From Sergeia podlipaevii (taxonomy: Eukaryota > Euglenozoa > Kinetoplastea > Trypanosomatida > Trypanosomatidae): a stretch of DNA of 64,000 nt. The notes under the pieces were generated by a model, which had not been told where the DNA came from, did no database searches, and was given only the letters and a program-made list of their open reading frames with translations. The translations under genes and the position numbers were made by a program. This document shows positions 46,725-56,943 of the stretch, piece after piece. Numbering within the stretch: the first letter of the stretch is position 1; each line of letters starts with the position of its first letter. The stretch is from contig JASANZ010002211.1 of NCBI GenBank assembly GCA_030849805.1, positions 1 to 64,000 on the forward strand, in the 5' to 3' direction.

Positions 46725-49667
46725 TTACGCAGTCTCCTTGTGCACCCGCATCTCCTGCATAATTTTCTGCACAACTCTTTCTGCCTCTGCCTCCGCCTTG
46801 GCAATAATTTCCCGCTCTCTGACGCGCCAGTCGCGGTTCCCCGCATTTGCACGGCGCTCCGTCTTCGTCCGTTCAAACGCAGCCGCAGCTCGGCGTTCCA
46901 CTGCAGCACATACCGCTGGATCTTGAACCAATTCACAGATCGTGTCCGCTACACACTCTGTCAGATCGCTGTAGTCGCGCTCCTCACGCACAATCTCGCT
47001 ATCCCTGCTGCTTACCGTCATGATGTTTGTAGACAAGCATGATATGGCATAAGCGATGGATGATAGACCCTTTGCACTAACGTTGAAACGCTCATTATCC
47101 ACGTCGCTGTCTCTGTATTTTTCGTCATCCCCCTTCTCTCCACCTCGAGAGGCCTTTCTGCCGTATTCCGCCTGGCTGTGAGCAGGCGGCTGCTGAGGAG
47201 CAGTGTGCGGCAGCAACATAGCGCCACTGCTGGCCGCATCCTGATCAACGGCACTGAATGTTCGGTCCCGCACGAGCGAGAAGAGAGGTACGCCAGGCGG
47301 AACGATGGTGTGGGAGTTGACGCTCGCATCCACATCGGCAATGCCAGATAACCCAAAAGGAGAGTACTGGAGCTGACGGGACTGTGTAACAATGTGTCGG
47401 CGCAGCGTGTCCGTCACGGCGCTCATTGCCACCCACATGTGAACCAATGTCACCCAGTACTCAAGGCGAAACACAGTGCCGCCGTGTGAGCTTGAGGAAC
47501 TGTGGGACGATGCAAGCACCTCGAACGGTAGACAGTGGATAGCGCTGCGGGCGATCTGAGCATAAGTGGAGTCCCCATCGTAGCGCACAAGCACTGGATT
47601 GTGTATCGAGGTTCCCTTGCTTCTATTGTGCGACAGATGTGTCTGAGCAATGTCCTGGCATAGGGCCAACAAATCAAGCAACAGCGTCCAGGCGAACTGC
47701 GCCGTAACACGCTCCTGTACTCTCGCCTCTGTGATAGATTCAGAGCCTCCTCCACAACTGGCCACGTGCCGAAGTACATACTTTTCTAATGCGTCTTGCA
47801 CCGAAAAGTAAAGAGCTGTACTGGCATCCTCATCTCCACTTGCAAATGCACGCATCTCTCCATCAAACACAGAGTACGCACCCCCACTTCTATCCTTCGC
47901 ATGTGTGCCACCTGGCCCTGCACTAGAACCCCCGTTCGGTGCCTTGAAGTTCTGGGCGGGTATAATTTCATGCTGCGGCCTGCGCTTCAGCTGCTCCACA
48001 AGATACCGTCCACGCGCTGCGCTTCCCATCTTCTGACTCGTCATCTCCACTACATATGATAAGAGCATCTCCTCTAGTACGGCCTCGTTGGCCGCCTGCA
48101 TGACTGCCGCTCCTCCTGGGGTACCAGAAGACGGAGCTTGCGCAGCCTTGGTCCTTGAAGCAGGGGTTAATGAACGAGGCCGCTGGGTGCGGGATAGCAT
48201 CACCGTGTTTGCAGCACCTGCGACATGAAGAGCAGTAGCGCGTTGTGTCTCTGCAGAAGCGGCGGCCACAGGAGCTGCGGAGGTGACTGTATCCCTAGAG
48301 TAGAGTGGTGCTGGTGGCGGTGCATGCCCTCGCAAGGTGGCAAACGCCTTCACTAGGCGTTCCACTGCTTCTGAAGTCTCTCGTAGTTCGACCACACGCG
48401 ATGCTTCGTCGCCCCTACCAGTGTTAGTGGTGGGAGTAGAATTAGTGACGGGTCGAGCAGCAGCTTCCTCGGTTTTCTCGGTGCGAACTGCTGGCTGTCC
48501 CCAAAGAGTGGCAGGCATGGCTGAGGTGCCGACAAGATCGGCTGAAGGTGCAGCATTCAACTGAGTCAGCAAAGGTTCATGAAAAGGACTCTTGAACGCT
48601 GCCGCCTCGGGAGGATCGAGAGCTGGCAGGTTAACCTGTAACTCGAGAGACTGAGCAGCTGGCAGACAATCAGGCAAAGATGGAATAACAGGTGCTCTAC
48701 GTGTCATACGCGGCACGGCAACGCTGGAAAAGCTAATCTCCTCGCTGCTCTTCTCCCTCGCTTCACCTCTCATCCCATTGGGGCTGTGTGGCAAAGCTGT
48801 GTCAGCGGCAGACAAAAGAGGTGCAAAGTGCTGAGAAAGTGTACTCAAGGCAGTGCTACTGCTGGGGGGCTGGGACGCTGCCACAACGCTGCTCTGCTTG
48901 CTCTCCGCCCTCCCCTCCTCTTGCTCGCTAGCCACCAATCTTTGTGGCTGCTCCATCGGTCTGCCTTTATGCTCATCAAAACTTTGAGCATTTGGTGCTG
49001 CGAGAGCAGCTACAGAACCAGTGACACGCAAAGGAGAGAACTGCGATTCACTCCTGGTCAAGCTCGCAAATTGAGATGCAGGGTGAGAGCTCTGGCCAGA
49101 GGAGCGTCCCACACTGGGAGCATTGCTGCCAAATGCTACGTAACTCGATAAGTACTGAAACTCGCTGCGATCGCCTGCCTCAATGGCGGCCCTTTTCCGT
49201 TCATCGAGACTGTCCACATGAGAAGTAGACAGCAAATCGCTCCCTATCACACCGCTGCTCCTCCCGGCAGCTTGAGCCGCGGACGACGTCGACACCGATA
49301 TGCGTGCTGCATGATCTGCTAGCTCAGTTGCCAGATCCCACGTTGTTTTCCTTGTCTCGGCATTATAGTAGTAGTCCTTCCCTGTTGCTGCGTCCTTTAA
49401 CACCTTCCACCGTCCACTTGCCAGCGCCTCCGAGACAACAGGAGGTACTGTGTCAGAAGCCGGTGTGGGTGTCGGTATGGCAAATGCTGGAGGAGCACTA
49501 GATACAGGAGTGTGTACCGGCAGCGGTTGCATTGTCTGCAGAAGGGCTGGGACTGTGGCGCTCGTGGTCTCACCGCGAAGCGCTGCGTCACTTCCATGAC
49601 TGTCAGATGATGAAGAAGAGGTGCTGCTTGAATCGCCTTCAAAGGAGTCCTCACCGTACTCGCTCAT
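46725..49667 (-). CDS. WW-domain protein of unknown function
   Basis: A 980-residue, mostly disordered protein. An acidic/Ser-rich start (MSEYGEDSFEGDSSS) and a Pro/Thr linker lead to one complete WW domain at residues about 87-110 (WKVLKDAATGKDYYYNAETR, then the second Trp at 110), which should bind proline-rich ligands. Residues about 120-640 are low-complexity Ser/Ala/Pro/Gln. A folded helical block runs from about 520 to 600 and again from about 645 to 800 (ALEKYVLRHVASCGG, TAQFAWTLLLDLLALCQDIA, RLEYWVTLVHMWVAMSAV). The C-terminus is a charged helix (RDWRVREREIIAKAEAEAER) that may be coiled coil. I do not recognise the orthologue. The start at 49667 is the first ATG and begins in coding-like sequence. 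Confidence 0.8.
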   Translation of the reverse strand: MSEYGEDSFEGDSSSTSSSSSDSHGSDAALRGETTSATVPALLQTMQPLPVHTPVSSAPPAFAIPTPTPASDTVPPVVSEALASGRWKVLKDAATGKDYYYNAETRKTTWDLATELADHAARISVSTSSAAQAAGRSSGVIGSDLLSTSHVDSLDERKRAAIEAGDRSEFQYLSSYVAFGSNAPSVGRSSGQSSHPASQFASLTRSESQFSPLRVTGSVAALAAPNAQSFDEHKGRPMEQPQRLVASEQEEGRAESKQSSVVAASQPPSSSTALSTLSQHFAPLLSAADTALPHSPNGMRGEAREKSSEEISFSSVAVPRMTRRAPVIPSLPDCLPAAQSLELQVNLPALDPPEAAAFKSPFHEPLLTQLNAAPSADLVGTSAMPATLWGQPAVRTEKTEEAAARPVTNSTPTTNTGRGDEASRVVELRETSEAVERLVKAFATLRGHAPPPAPLYSRDTVTSAAPVAAASAETQRATALHVAGAANTVMLSRTQRPRSLTPASRTKAAQAPSSGTPGGAAVMQAANEAVLEEMLLSYVVEMTSQKMGSAARGRYLVEQLKRRPQHEIIPAQNFKAPNGGSSAGPGGTHAKDRSGGAYSVFDGEMRAFASGDEDASTALYFSVQDALEKYVLRHVASCGGGSESITEARVQERVTAQFAWTLLLDLLALCQDIAQTHLSHNRSKGTSIHNPVLVRYDGDSTYAQIARSAIHCLPFEVLASSHSSSSSHGGTVFRLEYWVTLVHMWVAMSAVTDTLRRHIVTQSRQLQYSPFGLSGIADVDASVNSHTIVPPGVPLFSLVRDRTFSAVDQDAASSGAMLLPHTAPQQPPAHSQAEYGRKASRGGEKGDDEKYRDSDVDNERFNVSAKGLSSIAYAISCLSTNIMTVSSRDSEIVREERDYSDLTECVADTICELVQDPAVCAAVERRAAAAFERTKTERRANAGNRDWRVREREIIAKAEAEAERVVQKIMQEMRVHKETA

Positions 49668-50320
49668 GTTGTGTGCAGTGTCTTCGTTCTTAGAGTATGC
49701 TCTATGGTGGGTTGATATTAACCCGCTTTTGTAAAAAAAAAAAATGCACCTTATGTGCTATTCTAAAATATACACGTCTGTCTGTCTGTCTGTCTTATTA
49801 TTTAAGTTTTACAGCTGCAGATGCGACAGACCCAAATGAATTGGCAAGCATATAGTGTACATTATGATTGCAAAAAAATAAAAGAAAATGGAGAGAGGCA
49901 ATAGTAACGCACGGTGAGCAAGAGCTAAACAGCAATTACAGTGTTTTCGCTTTACAAAGATAGAAGGAATAGTTAAGTAACTTCCAAAGGTAAAAAAAAA
50001 AAACTTTCAAAAAAGAAAAATTATTTTCTACTGAATTAATTCGCAAAAAAAAACGGTATTAGAGGCCAAAGGTTAACAACAGTCCATGCAGAAGTCAAGG
50101 TAAAAGATGTGCATTTATAGAAGGGGGGTAAGCGCAAAAGCACACCAACAAAAAAAAATGTATCAAGCCGTGAAGATTACAAGGAATAATCACCCCCACT
50201 CAAGACATCCACATAAGTGACCCCCGAAACGAAAAAAAAAAAAAGAATAGATAGTACGTAAAGAAGCTGAGATCCCCTCCAAACGTCACCTCTGGCTGTC
50301 TCCATAATGGCACTCCCTGA
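49668..50320. other. spacer with (TCTG)n repeat
   Basis: A (TCTG)n tetranucleotide run at 49777-49795, A runs at 49732-49743, 49991-50002, 50045-50053 and 50232-50244, and otherwise A/T-rich sequence. No gene. Confidence 0.6.
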
Positions 50321-53300
50321 TTACTTGATTAACGGCGCACTCTGTGAAAGATCCAGCACTTTTGTAACAAACACATCCACAACCTCCCCCAAATTCATCC
50401 CTCTCTCGGTGCTTGAGGACAGTCCTGAGAGCCAAAACTGGGCTGGAGGAGCAGGCAGCATCGCCAGACCAACGTCCGGGTCTTCCACAAACATACTCAG
50501 GGACTGCACTGCTCTGGTCCCGTAGACAGTACATATTGCGGCCCAGTACTCCCTAGCACGCTGCTGCTGCATCGCTTCACGTGCCGCCTCTATCGGATCA
50601 ACAGGGAATGCGTCTGCCTCCTTCCCAGACGGCAGCGGTGCTTGCATTGAGATAGTGGGGGGAGCACGCTGCGGAAACGCTGAGGGGCTTTGGCTCCGCG
50701 AGCCTGCCCCGCTCGGGAAACTTGCGCGATCGCCAGAGTAGCACGACGCAAACGATGAGGGCGACGAGATGGACGCTACCGGGCTAAGGCTTGGACTGTC
50801 GGAGTCGGAGGCAACGTCACGTTGCCGTTTCCGCTTCCCCGAAGCCGCCTGTGACATCACATTCGTGTCCTCTGTCTCTGCAGCAGAGCGGACTGGGGGA
50901 CTTACAGAGCGTGACGGAGGCCCGCTCAACACGACAGGTGCCTCCCGGCAGTACTCCAGCAGTCTCTCCATATAAATGAGTTTCGCCAGTCCGTCGCAGA
51001 CAAGTTGCAGTAGGGCGCGATGTCGCGCAGTGTCCTCGCTTTCCTCGGACATTGTCACAAGCAATTCGCCGCAGCAGTCAACGCCGCAATGCTTCGCAGC
51101 AAACTGGAGCGCCAGAACCAACAACATGAGTGGCATGGACGTATGCCCGTCAAGAGTACTAGGGGACACCAAGTCCTTGAAGCACTGCGCAAGTGACTCT
51201 CGCATGTGCCGGCGCAGTCCACACGTCCACACTAAAGAGCTATTAGACAAGAACATTCGTGCAAGCGTGTTAGTCATAGAAAAAGATTGCGAGTCTGACG
51301 GGGAAACGCCAACCTGGATTGCGAGAAGCGAGACTTGTCGCTGCGGGTATTCCCCCAGCATCAGCGCCACCCCTTCGCGCATGCATTGCTCCACCAAGTT
51401 TCTAACTGGTGCTGCACAATGGCTTTGCACCGCACGCAGCGCCGGCACCAACTCAGTATGCTCAGCTGGCCTAAAGCTGTCACTAAAGCTTCTTGTGATG
51501 GAGAAGCTATCTAGCAATCTGCAGATGCGCGTCAGTTGAAATAGTACGGCACGCTGATGGCACACAGGGGCGTTCCTGAGCTCCCCCTCCGCCTTGTAAA
51601 AGCACTTACTACACCCCAGGGCAGTTTCTAGCGGGATCGCACGTAATACACTGATGCCACGGCACCTTGGGCACATATAGGAACGCGCTCCGTGTTGTTG
51701 CTGCTGCAGGTCGAGCACCTGCGCCGCTTCCGCAAGTGAAATGAGACCAGAGCTCCACTTCGTGCTGTTCGCAGCCGCGTAAGCATCCCTCATGAGTGGT
51801 TCCTCCTTGAGCAGCGACACGGGCAGTGAAGGCAGTGTAAGCCCCTCGTACAACGGCCACAACTCATTCAACACATCATCAACGGTCTGTGCGGCGGCAA
51901 TAGAAGGAGATACCTGCAGGGTGGTATTGGCACGCTCTGCGATCCTCAGATTGTGACAGTCACTTGTCGAATCGTCCTCGCTGTCTGATGTAGGCAACGC
52001 GCTACTCCTCTGGAGATCAAGAGGTCCAAGCATTTCTTGGAGAGAAAGCAGCACTTGATTGTCAACGCGTCCGCGGCTCTCCGCAAGAGCCGTGGAAAAC
52101 CCGAGCACAATGCAGTGTGGCACAAATGGCCTGGTGAGACCCATCTCTGTGCACGTGTACGTCCGCTCCACATCGCTCATACTCTGGAACACATCTTGGG
52201 GTCGCACCAGTAGTGTTTCTTCCAGCATGCCTAGCTGGCTGGGCCCTTGAGCGTCACGGTACCGATTGCGGGTGCTCATAGGAATACGACTGGTAAGCGT
52301 CGTACGCAATCGCTGGAAGCGTGCGTCGTTCAGTACTTGGCGGTATAAGGTGCGGACGCCATGTTGATACGCAAGCAAAACACGCTCCGCGACGTAGGTA
52401 GGGGCAGGGCGACCAGACTGAATTGCCTGTACGACAGGACTCAAATCCTGCACCACGCCCATGCACTCGCACAGTCGCGCCTCCGTCTCACGCACAATGG
52501 CGGTAGTGTCGGCCCCGCTTAAAGTTGACTCAGCGACAGTCGCGTCCAACCCACTCGCTCGGCGAGACTGTTGTTTCACTTCCTCCAAGCGCTGAATGGC
52601 GTGCAAGATAAGATGGTTGGCTGCCTGATGTGCAGTATCTACAAGAGAGCCCTCGCACACATCCATGAGAGAGGCAGTGGTTGAGTCACTCACACTCCTA
52701 CGCGCTGAGCGATGCAACCCAGGTGAAGGCAGTGGGGGTGGGAGACGAGCTTGGCGTTCCTCCTGCAACTGCTTAAAGTGGTTGTTCATAGCAGTGACCA
52801 CGCTATCCTGTGGGTCCTCACGCAACAAGAAGGCCGACGCTACGACGGCGTGCAGGTGGGGGGCGAGATCTGCGTTCTGTTTCAATACGACAGCAGCTAG
52901 AGGGCATTCACTGTTACAGAGGCGCCGTGCGCCAGCAGAGTCCCCCTCCGCTAGTGTTGGCGTAATGGTCGGTGCCATACTCTGTGGAGCTTCTACTGCT
53001 GCCTTCGATCCGCTAGTCGCAGCCGCGAGTGCCTTGACTGCGCTTGTCAGTCTCAGCTTGCAGGGATATGTGTAGTAGCTCTCCTTACGATGCCTCTCTA
53101 GTCTTGTTGGGTCCTGCACGTTCGCAATCTTACGGTGCACCCATGACTTCTTGAGGGCGTACGAGAACACCACATGCTCAGCTGTGCCAAAAGTGGATAA
53201 GCGGTAAATGGTGACAGGCCGTCGCTGGCCAAAGCGGAAGACGCGATAAGTTGCCTGTGTATCATCAGAGGGATTCCAACTGACGTCTAGCAGGATGCAG

Positions 53301-54970
53301 TGGTTAGCCTCTACAAGCTTGATGCCCACACCACCAGCACGTACGGAGCACAGCATCACACGACAGTTTGGGTCGTCTTTCAGTTTATGAATGCTTCGCA
53401 GACGTTGCTCGTCGGTGGAGCTGCCCCACAAGATATCTGCATCAATCTGCAGGTGTTGCTTAAGCAATTGCGCCAACGCCACCAGATGGGACCGATAAAG
53501 AGAAAAGATCACTACTTTCTCACCAAGGGTGCGCACAATATGTTCGGTGAGTGCAATAGCAAATTGAAGCTTAGGGGACAGCGATAAATCAATGTTTATA
53601 GTGGTGACAGGTAAAGCGCCAGAATCATCAAGGTCGTCTTCGTCCCCGCTGCTAGACTCAATGACAAGGGCCTCCTCCTTTTCCCTTTTCCTCTTTGCAA
53701 TGTGCGTCTGGCTCTCAAGTGTGTTGAACACGTGTTGTCTGGAGCCGTCCTCGCCTTGAAAGTTAGAGAGGCATGGATGAAAGCAAATGTGTGAAGCGTC
53801 GTGATGAAGGCTGAGGATATCACTGTTATACCCAGGTCGCCCGCGCATCTTGCTGTAATAAGCTATCATGCGTTTGTACTGGACTTCCTGCACTTTGGAG
53901 AGATCAAAGAAAAAAATAAACTCCCGGCGAGGGGGCAGCATTGCCTCCAGCACCTCAGCACCGCAGTGGTGCACAGTTTGTGAGAAGAAGTTGCGGAGAG
54001 AGGTGACGCACTTCTGCATCTCAGTAAACTGCTCAAACGTAGAGTCCACACACTGCCCGCGCTCAATAGGTGCAATGATGTACTTTTGAAATTGCACTGT
54101 GTCCAGCTGCCGAGCCGTCACAACAGATTGCATTACGTTGTACTGGGAAAGATGATTCTGAAGAGGAGTCCCTGTGAGTGCAATGCGCAGCTGTGTGTAT
54201 CGAAGATGATTGAGCAGCGTCTGCACTATCGTTGATGCCTCATGTCGAAGTCGGTGAGCTTCATCCAACACCACCACGTCCGCACTCTCCAGTATGTCGA
54301 GCAAACACGCCTTTCCCGCACGCGGCAGCGGCTGTCGGACGCGGTCCAGCAGCGAGGGCACCCGTGCACACTCGACAGATAGGCTTGCTGAAGCCGCCTT
54401 TACGGATCCCTGCGCCACTTTCAGCCGCCGCACAAACTCTTCATAGCCCATCAGGATGATGCCGCCCTTCGCATAGAACTCTGATATGATGCGCTCCTGT
54501 TGTTGCTGACTACTGCTGGCACTGGGAATGTGAACTGGCAAAGAAACACGACCAAAGTAGGTCGGCGTGGCCCACTCGCGGATTGTCTCATCCCAGTGCA
54601 AAACACAGCTGCGTGGGCACACCACCAGCACCCTTATGTGCGGACAGCACTGAGCAGACGCGCCACCTCGTGCGTCGCCCGAGTGCAAAGCTCTTTGTTT
54701 CAATGACATGAGCATCATCTGTGCCTGAAACACCATTAAAAAGCAGATGATGGTAAGTGTCTTCCCAAGCCCCATCGAGTGACCAATAATGCAACCGAAT
54801 ACTTCTTGATAAAGCGCACTCCGCTGCTCAATGGTGGACGACTTGGAGCGCGCGGCCATGGGAAGGAAGCCCTCATCTACCAGTTTGCGCCACATAAAGT
54901 GTAGCGCATCGACCTGATGAGGCCGCAGTACTGGCACTAGTGCAGGCGGTAGCTGCAGATTTGAGCTCAT
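50321..54970 (-). CDS. SNF2-family DNA translocase, ATRX/RAD54-like
   Basis: A 1549-residue protein. The ATPase core is near the N-terminus: LRPHQVDALHFM, Walker A GHSMGLGKT (residues 63-71), Walker B VVLDEAH (233-239) and TGTPLQN (266-272). The second RecA lobe (about 470-620) has VRAGGVGIKLVEANH, then DVSWNPSDDTQATYRVFRFG and QRRPVTIYRL. The DEAH box and the WNPSxDxQ-x-x-R-x-(F/Y)-RFGQ motif place it in the ATRX/ARIP4/RAD54 branch. The extended C-terminal half is unusual: long helical regions, a C-x2-C ... C-x2-C zinc-ribbon-like site at about 1095-1125 (YMCPRCRG and LGCSKCF), and a Ser/Pro-rich tail near 1390-1480 with a short basic KRKRQR. It probably remodels chromatin or protein-DNA contacts in the nucleus. 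Only about 15 residues precede the helicase core, which is unusually short for an ATRX relative. Confidence 0.9.
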   Translation of the reverse strand: MSSNLQLPPALVPVLRPHQVDALHFMWRKLVDEGFLPMAARSKSSTIEQRSALYQEVFGCIIGHSMGLGKTLTIICFLMVFQAQMMLMSLKQRALHSGDARGGASAQCCPHIRVLVVCPRSCVLHWDETIREWATPTYFGRVSLPVHIPSASSSQQQQERIISEFYAKGGIILMGYEEFVRRLKVAQGSVKAASASLSVECARVPSLLDRVRQPLPRAGKACLLDILESADVVVLDEAHRLRHEASTIVQTLLNHLRYTQLRIALTGTPLQNHLSQYNVMQSVVTARQLDTVQFQKYIIAPIERGQCVDSTFEQFTEMQKCVTSLRNFFSQTVHHCGAEVLEAMLPPRREFIFFFDLSKVQEVQYKRMIAYYSKMRGRPGYNSDILSLHHDASHICFHPCLSNFQGEDGSRQHVFNTLESQTHIAKRKREKEEALVIESSSGDEDDLDDSGALPVTTINIDLSLSPKLQFAIALTEHIVRTLGEKVVIFSLYRSHLVALAQLLKQHLQIDADILWGSSTDEQRLRSIHKLKDDPNCRVMLCSVRAGGVGIKLVEANHCILLDVSWNPSDDTQATYRVFRFGQRRPVTIYRLSTFGTAEHVVFSYALKKSWVHRKIANVQDPTRLERHRKESYYTYPCKLRLTSAVKALAAATSGSKAAVEAPQSMAPTITPTLAEGDSAGARRLCNSECPLAAVVLKQNADLAPHLHAVVASAFLLREDPQDSVVTAMNNHFKQLQEERQARLPPPLPSPGLHRSARRSVSDSTTASLMDVCEGSLVDTAHQAANHLILHAIQRLEEVKQQSRRASGLDATVAESTLSGADTTAIVRETEARLCECMGVVQDLSPVVQAIQSGRPAPTYVAERVLLAYQHGVRTLYRQVLNDARFQRLRTTLTSRIPMSTRNRYRDAQGPSQLGMLEETLLVRPQDVFQSMSDVERTYTCTEMGLTRPFVPHCIVLGFSTALAESRGRVDNQVLLSLQEMLGPLDLQRSSALPTSDSEDDSTSDCHNLRIAERANTTLQVSPSIAAAQTVDDVLNELWPLYEGLTLPSLPVSLLKEEPLMRDAYAAANSTKWSSGLISLAEAAQVLDLQQQQHGARSYMCPRCRGISVLRAIPLETALGCSKCFYKAEGELRNAPVCHQRAVLFQLTRICRLLDSFSITRSFSDSFRPAEHTELVPALRAVQSHCAAPVRNLVEQCMREGVALMLGEYPQRQVSLLAIQVGVSPSDSQSFSMTNTLARMFLSNSSLVWTCGLRRHMRESLAQCFKDLVSPSTLDGHTSMPLMLLVLALQFAAKHCGVDCCGELLVTMSEESEDTARHRALLQLVCDGLAKLIYMERLLEYCREAPVVLSGPPSRSVSPPVRSAAETEDTNVMSQAASGKRKRQRDVASDSDSPSLSPVASISSPSSFASCYSGDRASFPSGAGSRSQSPSAFPQRAPPTISMQAPLPSGKEADAFPVDPIEAAREAMQQQRAREYWAAICTVYGTRAVQSLSMFVEDPDVGLAMLPAPPAQFWLSGLSSSTERGMNLGEVVDVFVTKVLDLSQSAPLIK

Positions 54971-55535
54971 TGACTATTACTACAATAAATATATATATTG
55001 TTTAACGTGTGTGCGGCTATATGTGTTTATGTATCTATGGGCCACGTAAATAGAAAAGTAACGGCAAGCGTCCGCCTTCCTCAATGGCTTGCAAAGGGAC
55101 TGAAGTTATCCATTGCGTACATGTTTGTATGTAGTGAGTGAAGTAGGAAACAAAGAATAATGATGCATAGTGAGTAGAATGCAGCAAGCAAAGCAGTTTT
55201 TTTTTAAAAAAAAGGGCAAAGAGTCTATCTGCACAACACTCATTATCAAATCAAGTTGCTGTTATAAGGAAAGAGACTATGCAGAGCCCTGATAAGGTAG
55301 TAGGAAGAAGTACTTGAGGGAGGCCATGCACAAGGCCTGCGTCAGAAACAATAATAATAATAAATAACAATAGCTACTAAAGCGATAAAGTCAACCTGCT
55401 ACTCCATCACATAGAAACTTAGCATTGTGAGCAATACTCGCGGGCGAATGCGCGTCACAGCTGCAGAAAGCACAAGTCCACTTGCGCAATTTCCTTTAAA
55501 GATTGAAAGCCTAAGCATATCTCGTCCTTCCCACC
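54971..55535. other. spacer with a T9A8 palindrome
   Basis: T9A8 at 55197-55213, followed by GGGCAAAGAG, and an AAT microsatellite at 55351-55365. The minus-strand frame that reaches 55399 belongs to another reading of the next gene. No gene. Confidence 0.6.
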
Positions 55536-56348
55536 TTAGTCTCGGTGAAAGCGCTCCCTTGTGCGTGCTTGGTTCAATGAAGCTTGAATCTGCTCTCCGT
55601 AGCGCCGCCAAAGCACGTACGCACCTCCGGCCAGTACCACCAGCGGTAAGCACATGACTCCAACAGACACTCCATATAAAATAATAGCAGGAACAATATC
55701 TGTCACACCAGAGCAGTACGACAACACACTGCGTGGGGCAACCCATAAGGCGTAGTAGAGCACGGCAAACGGATACATCATAACGTAACCAAAAAACCAC
55801 TTGGCAAGAAATCCCACAATGAGGTCTGTAAGAGATTCTACATCGCCAATCTCAAACAAGGACGCGTACCATGCATTATCGTAGCTCATCTTCGAAACAG
55901 TGGACAGTGACTGTGAAATGGCCTGACTCTGTTCATGCACAAATTGGGTGGATACGAGGCCATAAAGTGGCTTTAGCTTCGCCAGCATCCTGTCCTCTAT
56001 CTCGCGTACTTGGTTCACTTCCATCAAAGCCTTCTGAAATTCACCATCAATTTGCTTAATGATGGCCTTGTCCTTTGCAGAGGTGTAAAAGAAGCCCTCT
56101 TTCCGCCTCGCCATCTCCAGTGCTGCTTGAGCCTGGTGCATCTTCGTCAATGCAGCCCGCATCTCCTTCTGTCGGAGCTGACTGATGTCGTTCTCCAGCA
56201 AGATGATCTGCTGATCCTTGTTTCCCTTGGCCACTGCGCTACTGCTACTGCCGCTGCCCCAAGCGGCGTCTGCTCCAAAGGGTCCATTAATGGCCAACAC
56301 GAGCAGCGCTGCAAGCACAAGTAGCAGCGTGCTCCGCTTGAGTGTCAT
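55536..56348 (-). CDS. secretory-pathway membrane protein, unknown
   Basis: A 270-residue protein. From the ATG at 56348 it starts MTLKRSTLLLVLAALLVLAI, a clear signal peptide with probable cleavage after GADA. A luminal coiled-coil segment follows (about 45-110, QQIILLENDISQLRQKEMRA onwards). Two or three hydrophobic segments lie at about 175-200 (LAKWFFGYVMMYPFAVLYYA) and 210-245 (IVPAIILYGVSVGVMCLPLV then VVLAGGAYVLW). The basic C-terminal tail is RRYGEQIQASLNQARTRER. The start is preferred over the GTG three codons upstream. I do not recognise the family. The pattern of signal peptide, luminal coiled coil and two membrane spans suggests an ER or Golgi protein. Sec24 is the next gene upstream, but I draw no functional link from that. 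Confidence 0.8.
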   Translation of the reverse strand: MTLKRSTLLLVLAALLVLAINGPFGADAAWGSGSSSSAVAKGNKDQQIILLENDISQLRQKEMRAALTKMHQAQAALEMARRKEGFFYTSAKDKAIIKQIDGEFQKALMEVNQVREIEDRMLAKLKPLYGLVSTQFVHEQSQAISQSLSTVSKMSYDNAWYASLFEIGDVESLTDLIVGFLAKWFFGYVMMYPFAVLYYALWVAPRSVLSYCSGVTDIVPAIILYGVSVGVMCLPLVVLAGGAYVLWRRYGEQIQASLNQARTRERFHRD

Positions 56349-56943
56349 CACTGTCACAGCGACGTAATGTATGTATTCTAGATGGAATTATTACTTTCAG
56401 TAACAGGAAGATAGAGAGAGAGAGAGCAAACAAAAACATTTTGGAAGTACTTTGATGAAGAAAAAAACAAAGCAAAGCTAAATCAACAACATTAAGCGTA
56501 TAGCTAGTGTAGCGCTGCCACAGAAAGAAAAAGACTATCGCGAAAATAGAAATGCACGTAGTACTCTTAAAATAATATTGTGGATAGCCCAGAATTAAGT
56601 TGAAAGTTTTTTTTTAAAAAAAAAGGTCTTTCAGCAAAGTACGGAACCTTAATTTGGACTACATAAATATTGCTTTCTTTTTTTGTTGTTCTTGTGTTCG
56701 TGCTTGGATGAATAAGATGTGCTGCTGCTATTCACATTATCCGTGAAAGGCAACCTATGTATGCCATCTGACTATCCATCACTTGTACCGACTCTTGCGC
56801 ACTCACTCAATAGCGATATGTATGTATAGTCACTTAGCTTTCCTTTAGTTCCCTCTTTACTCTCTACCTGCAACACACCACAGCTCCCCTCTACCCGCTC
56901 CTCCCCCTCCGCTATACACACGTACATACGCATACAGTTGATC
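56349..56943. other. spacer with (AG)n tract and T9A9 palindrome
   Basis: (AG)n at about 56411-56424 reads as (CT)n on the coding strand, a likely splice tract for the preceding membrane-protein gene. T9A9 at 56607-56624 sits between GAAAG and CTTTC arms. Pyrimidine-rich plus-strand sequence at 56850-56910 follows the Sec24 stop. No gene. Confidence 0.6.
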
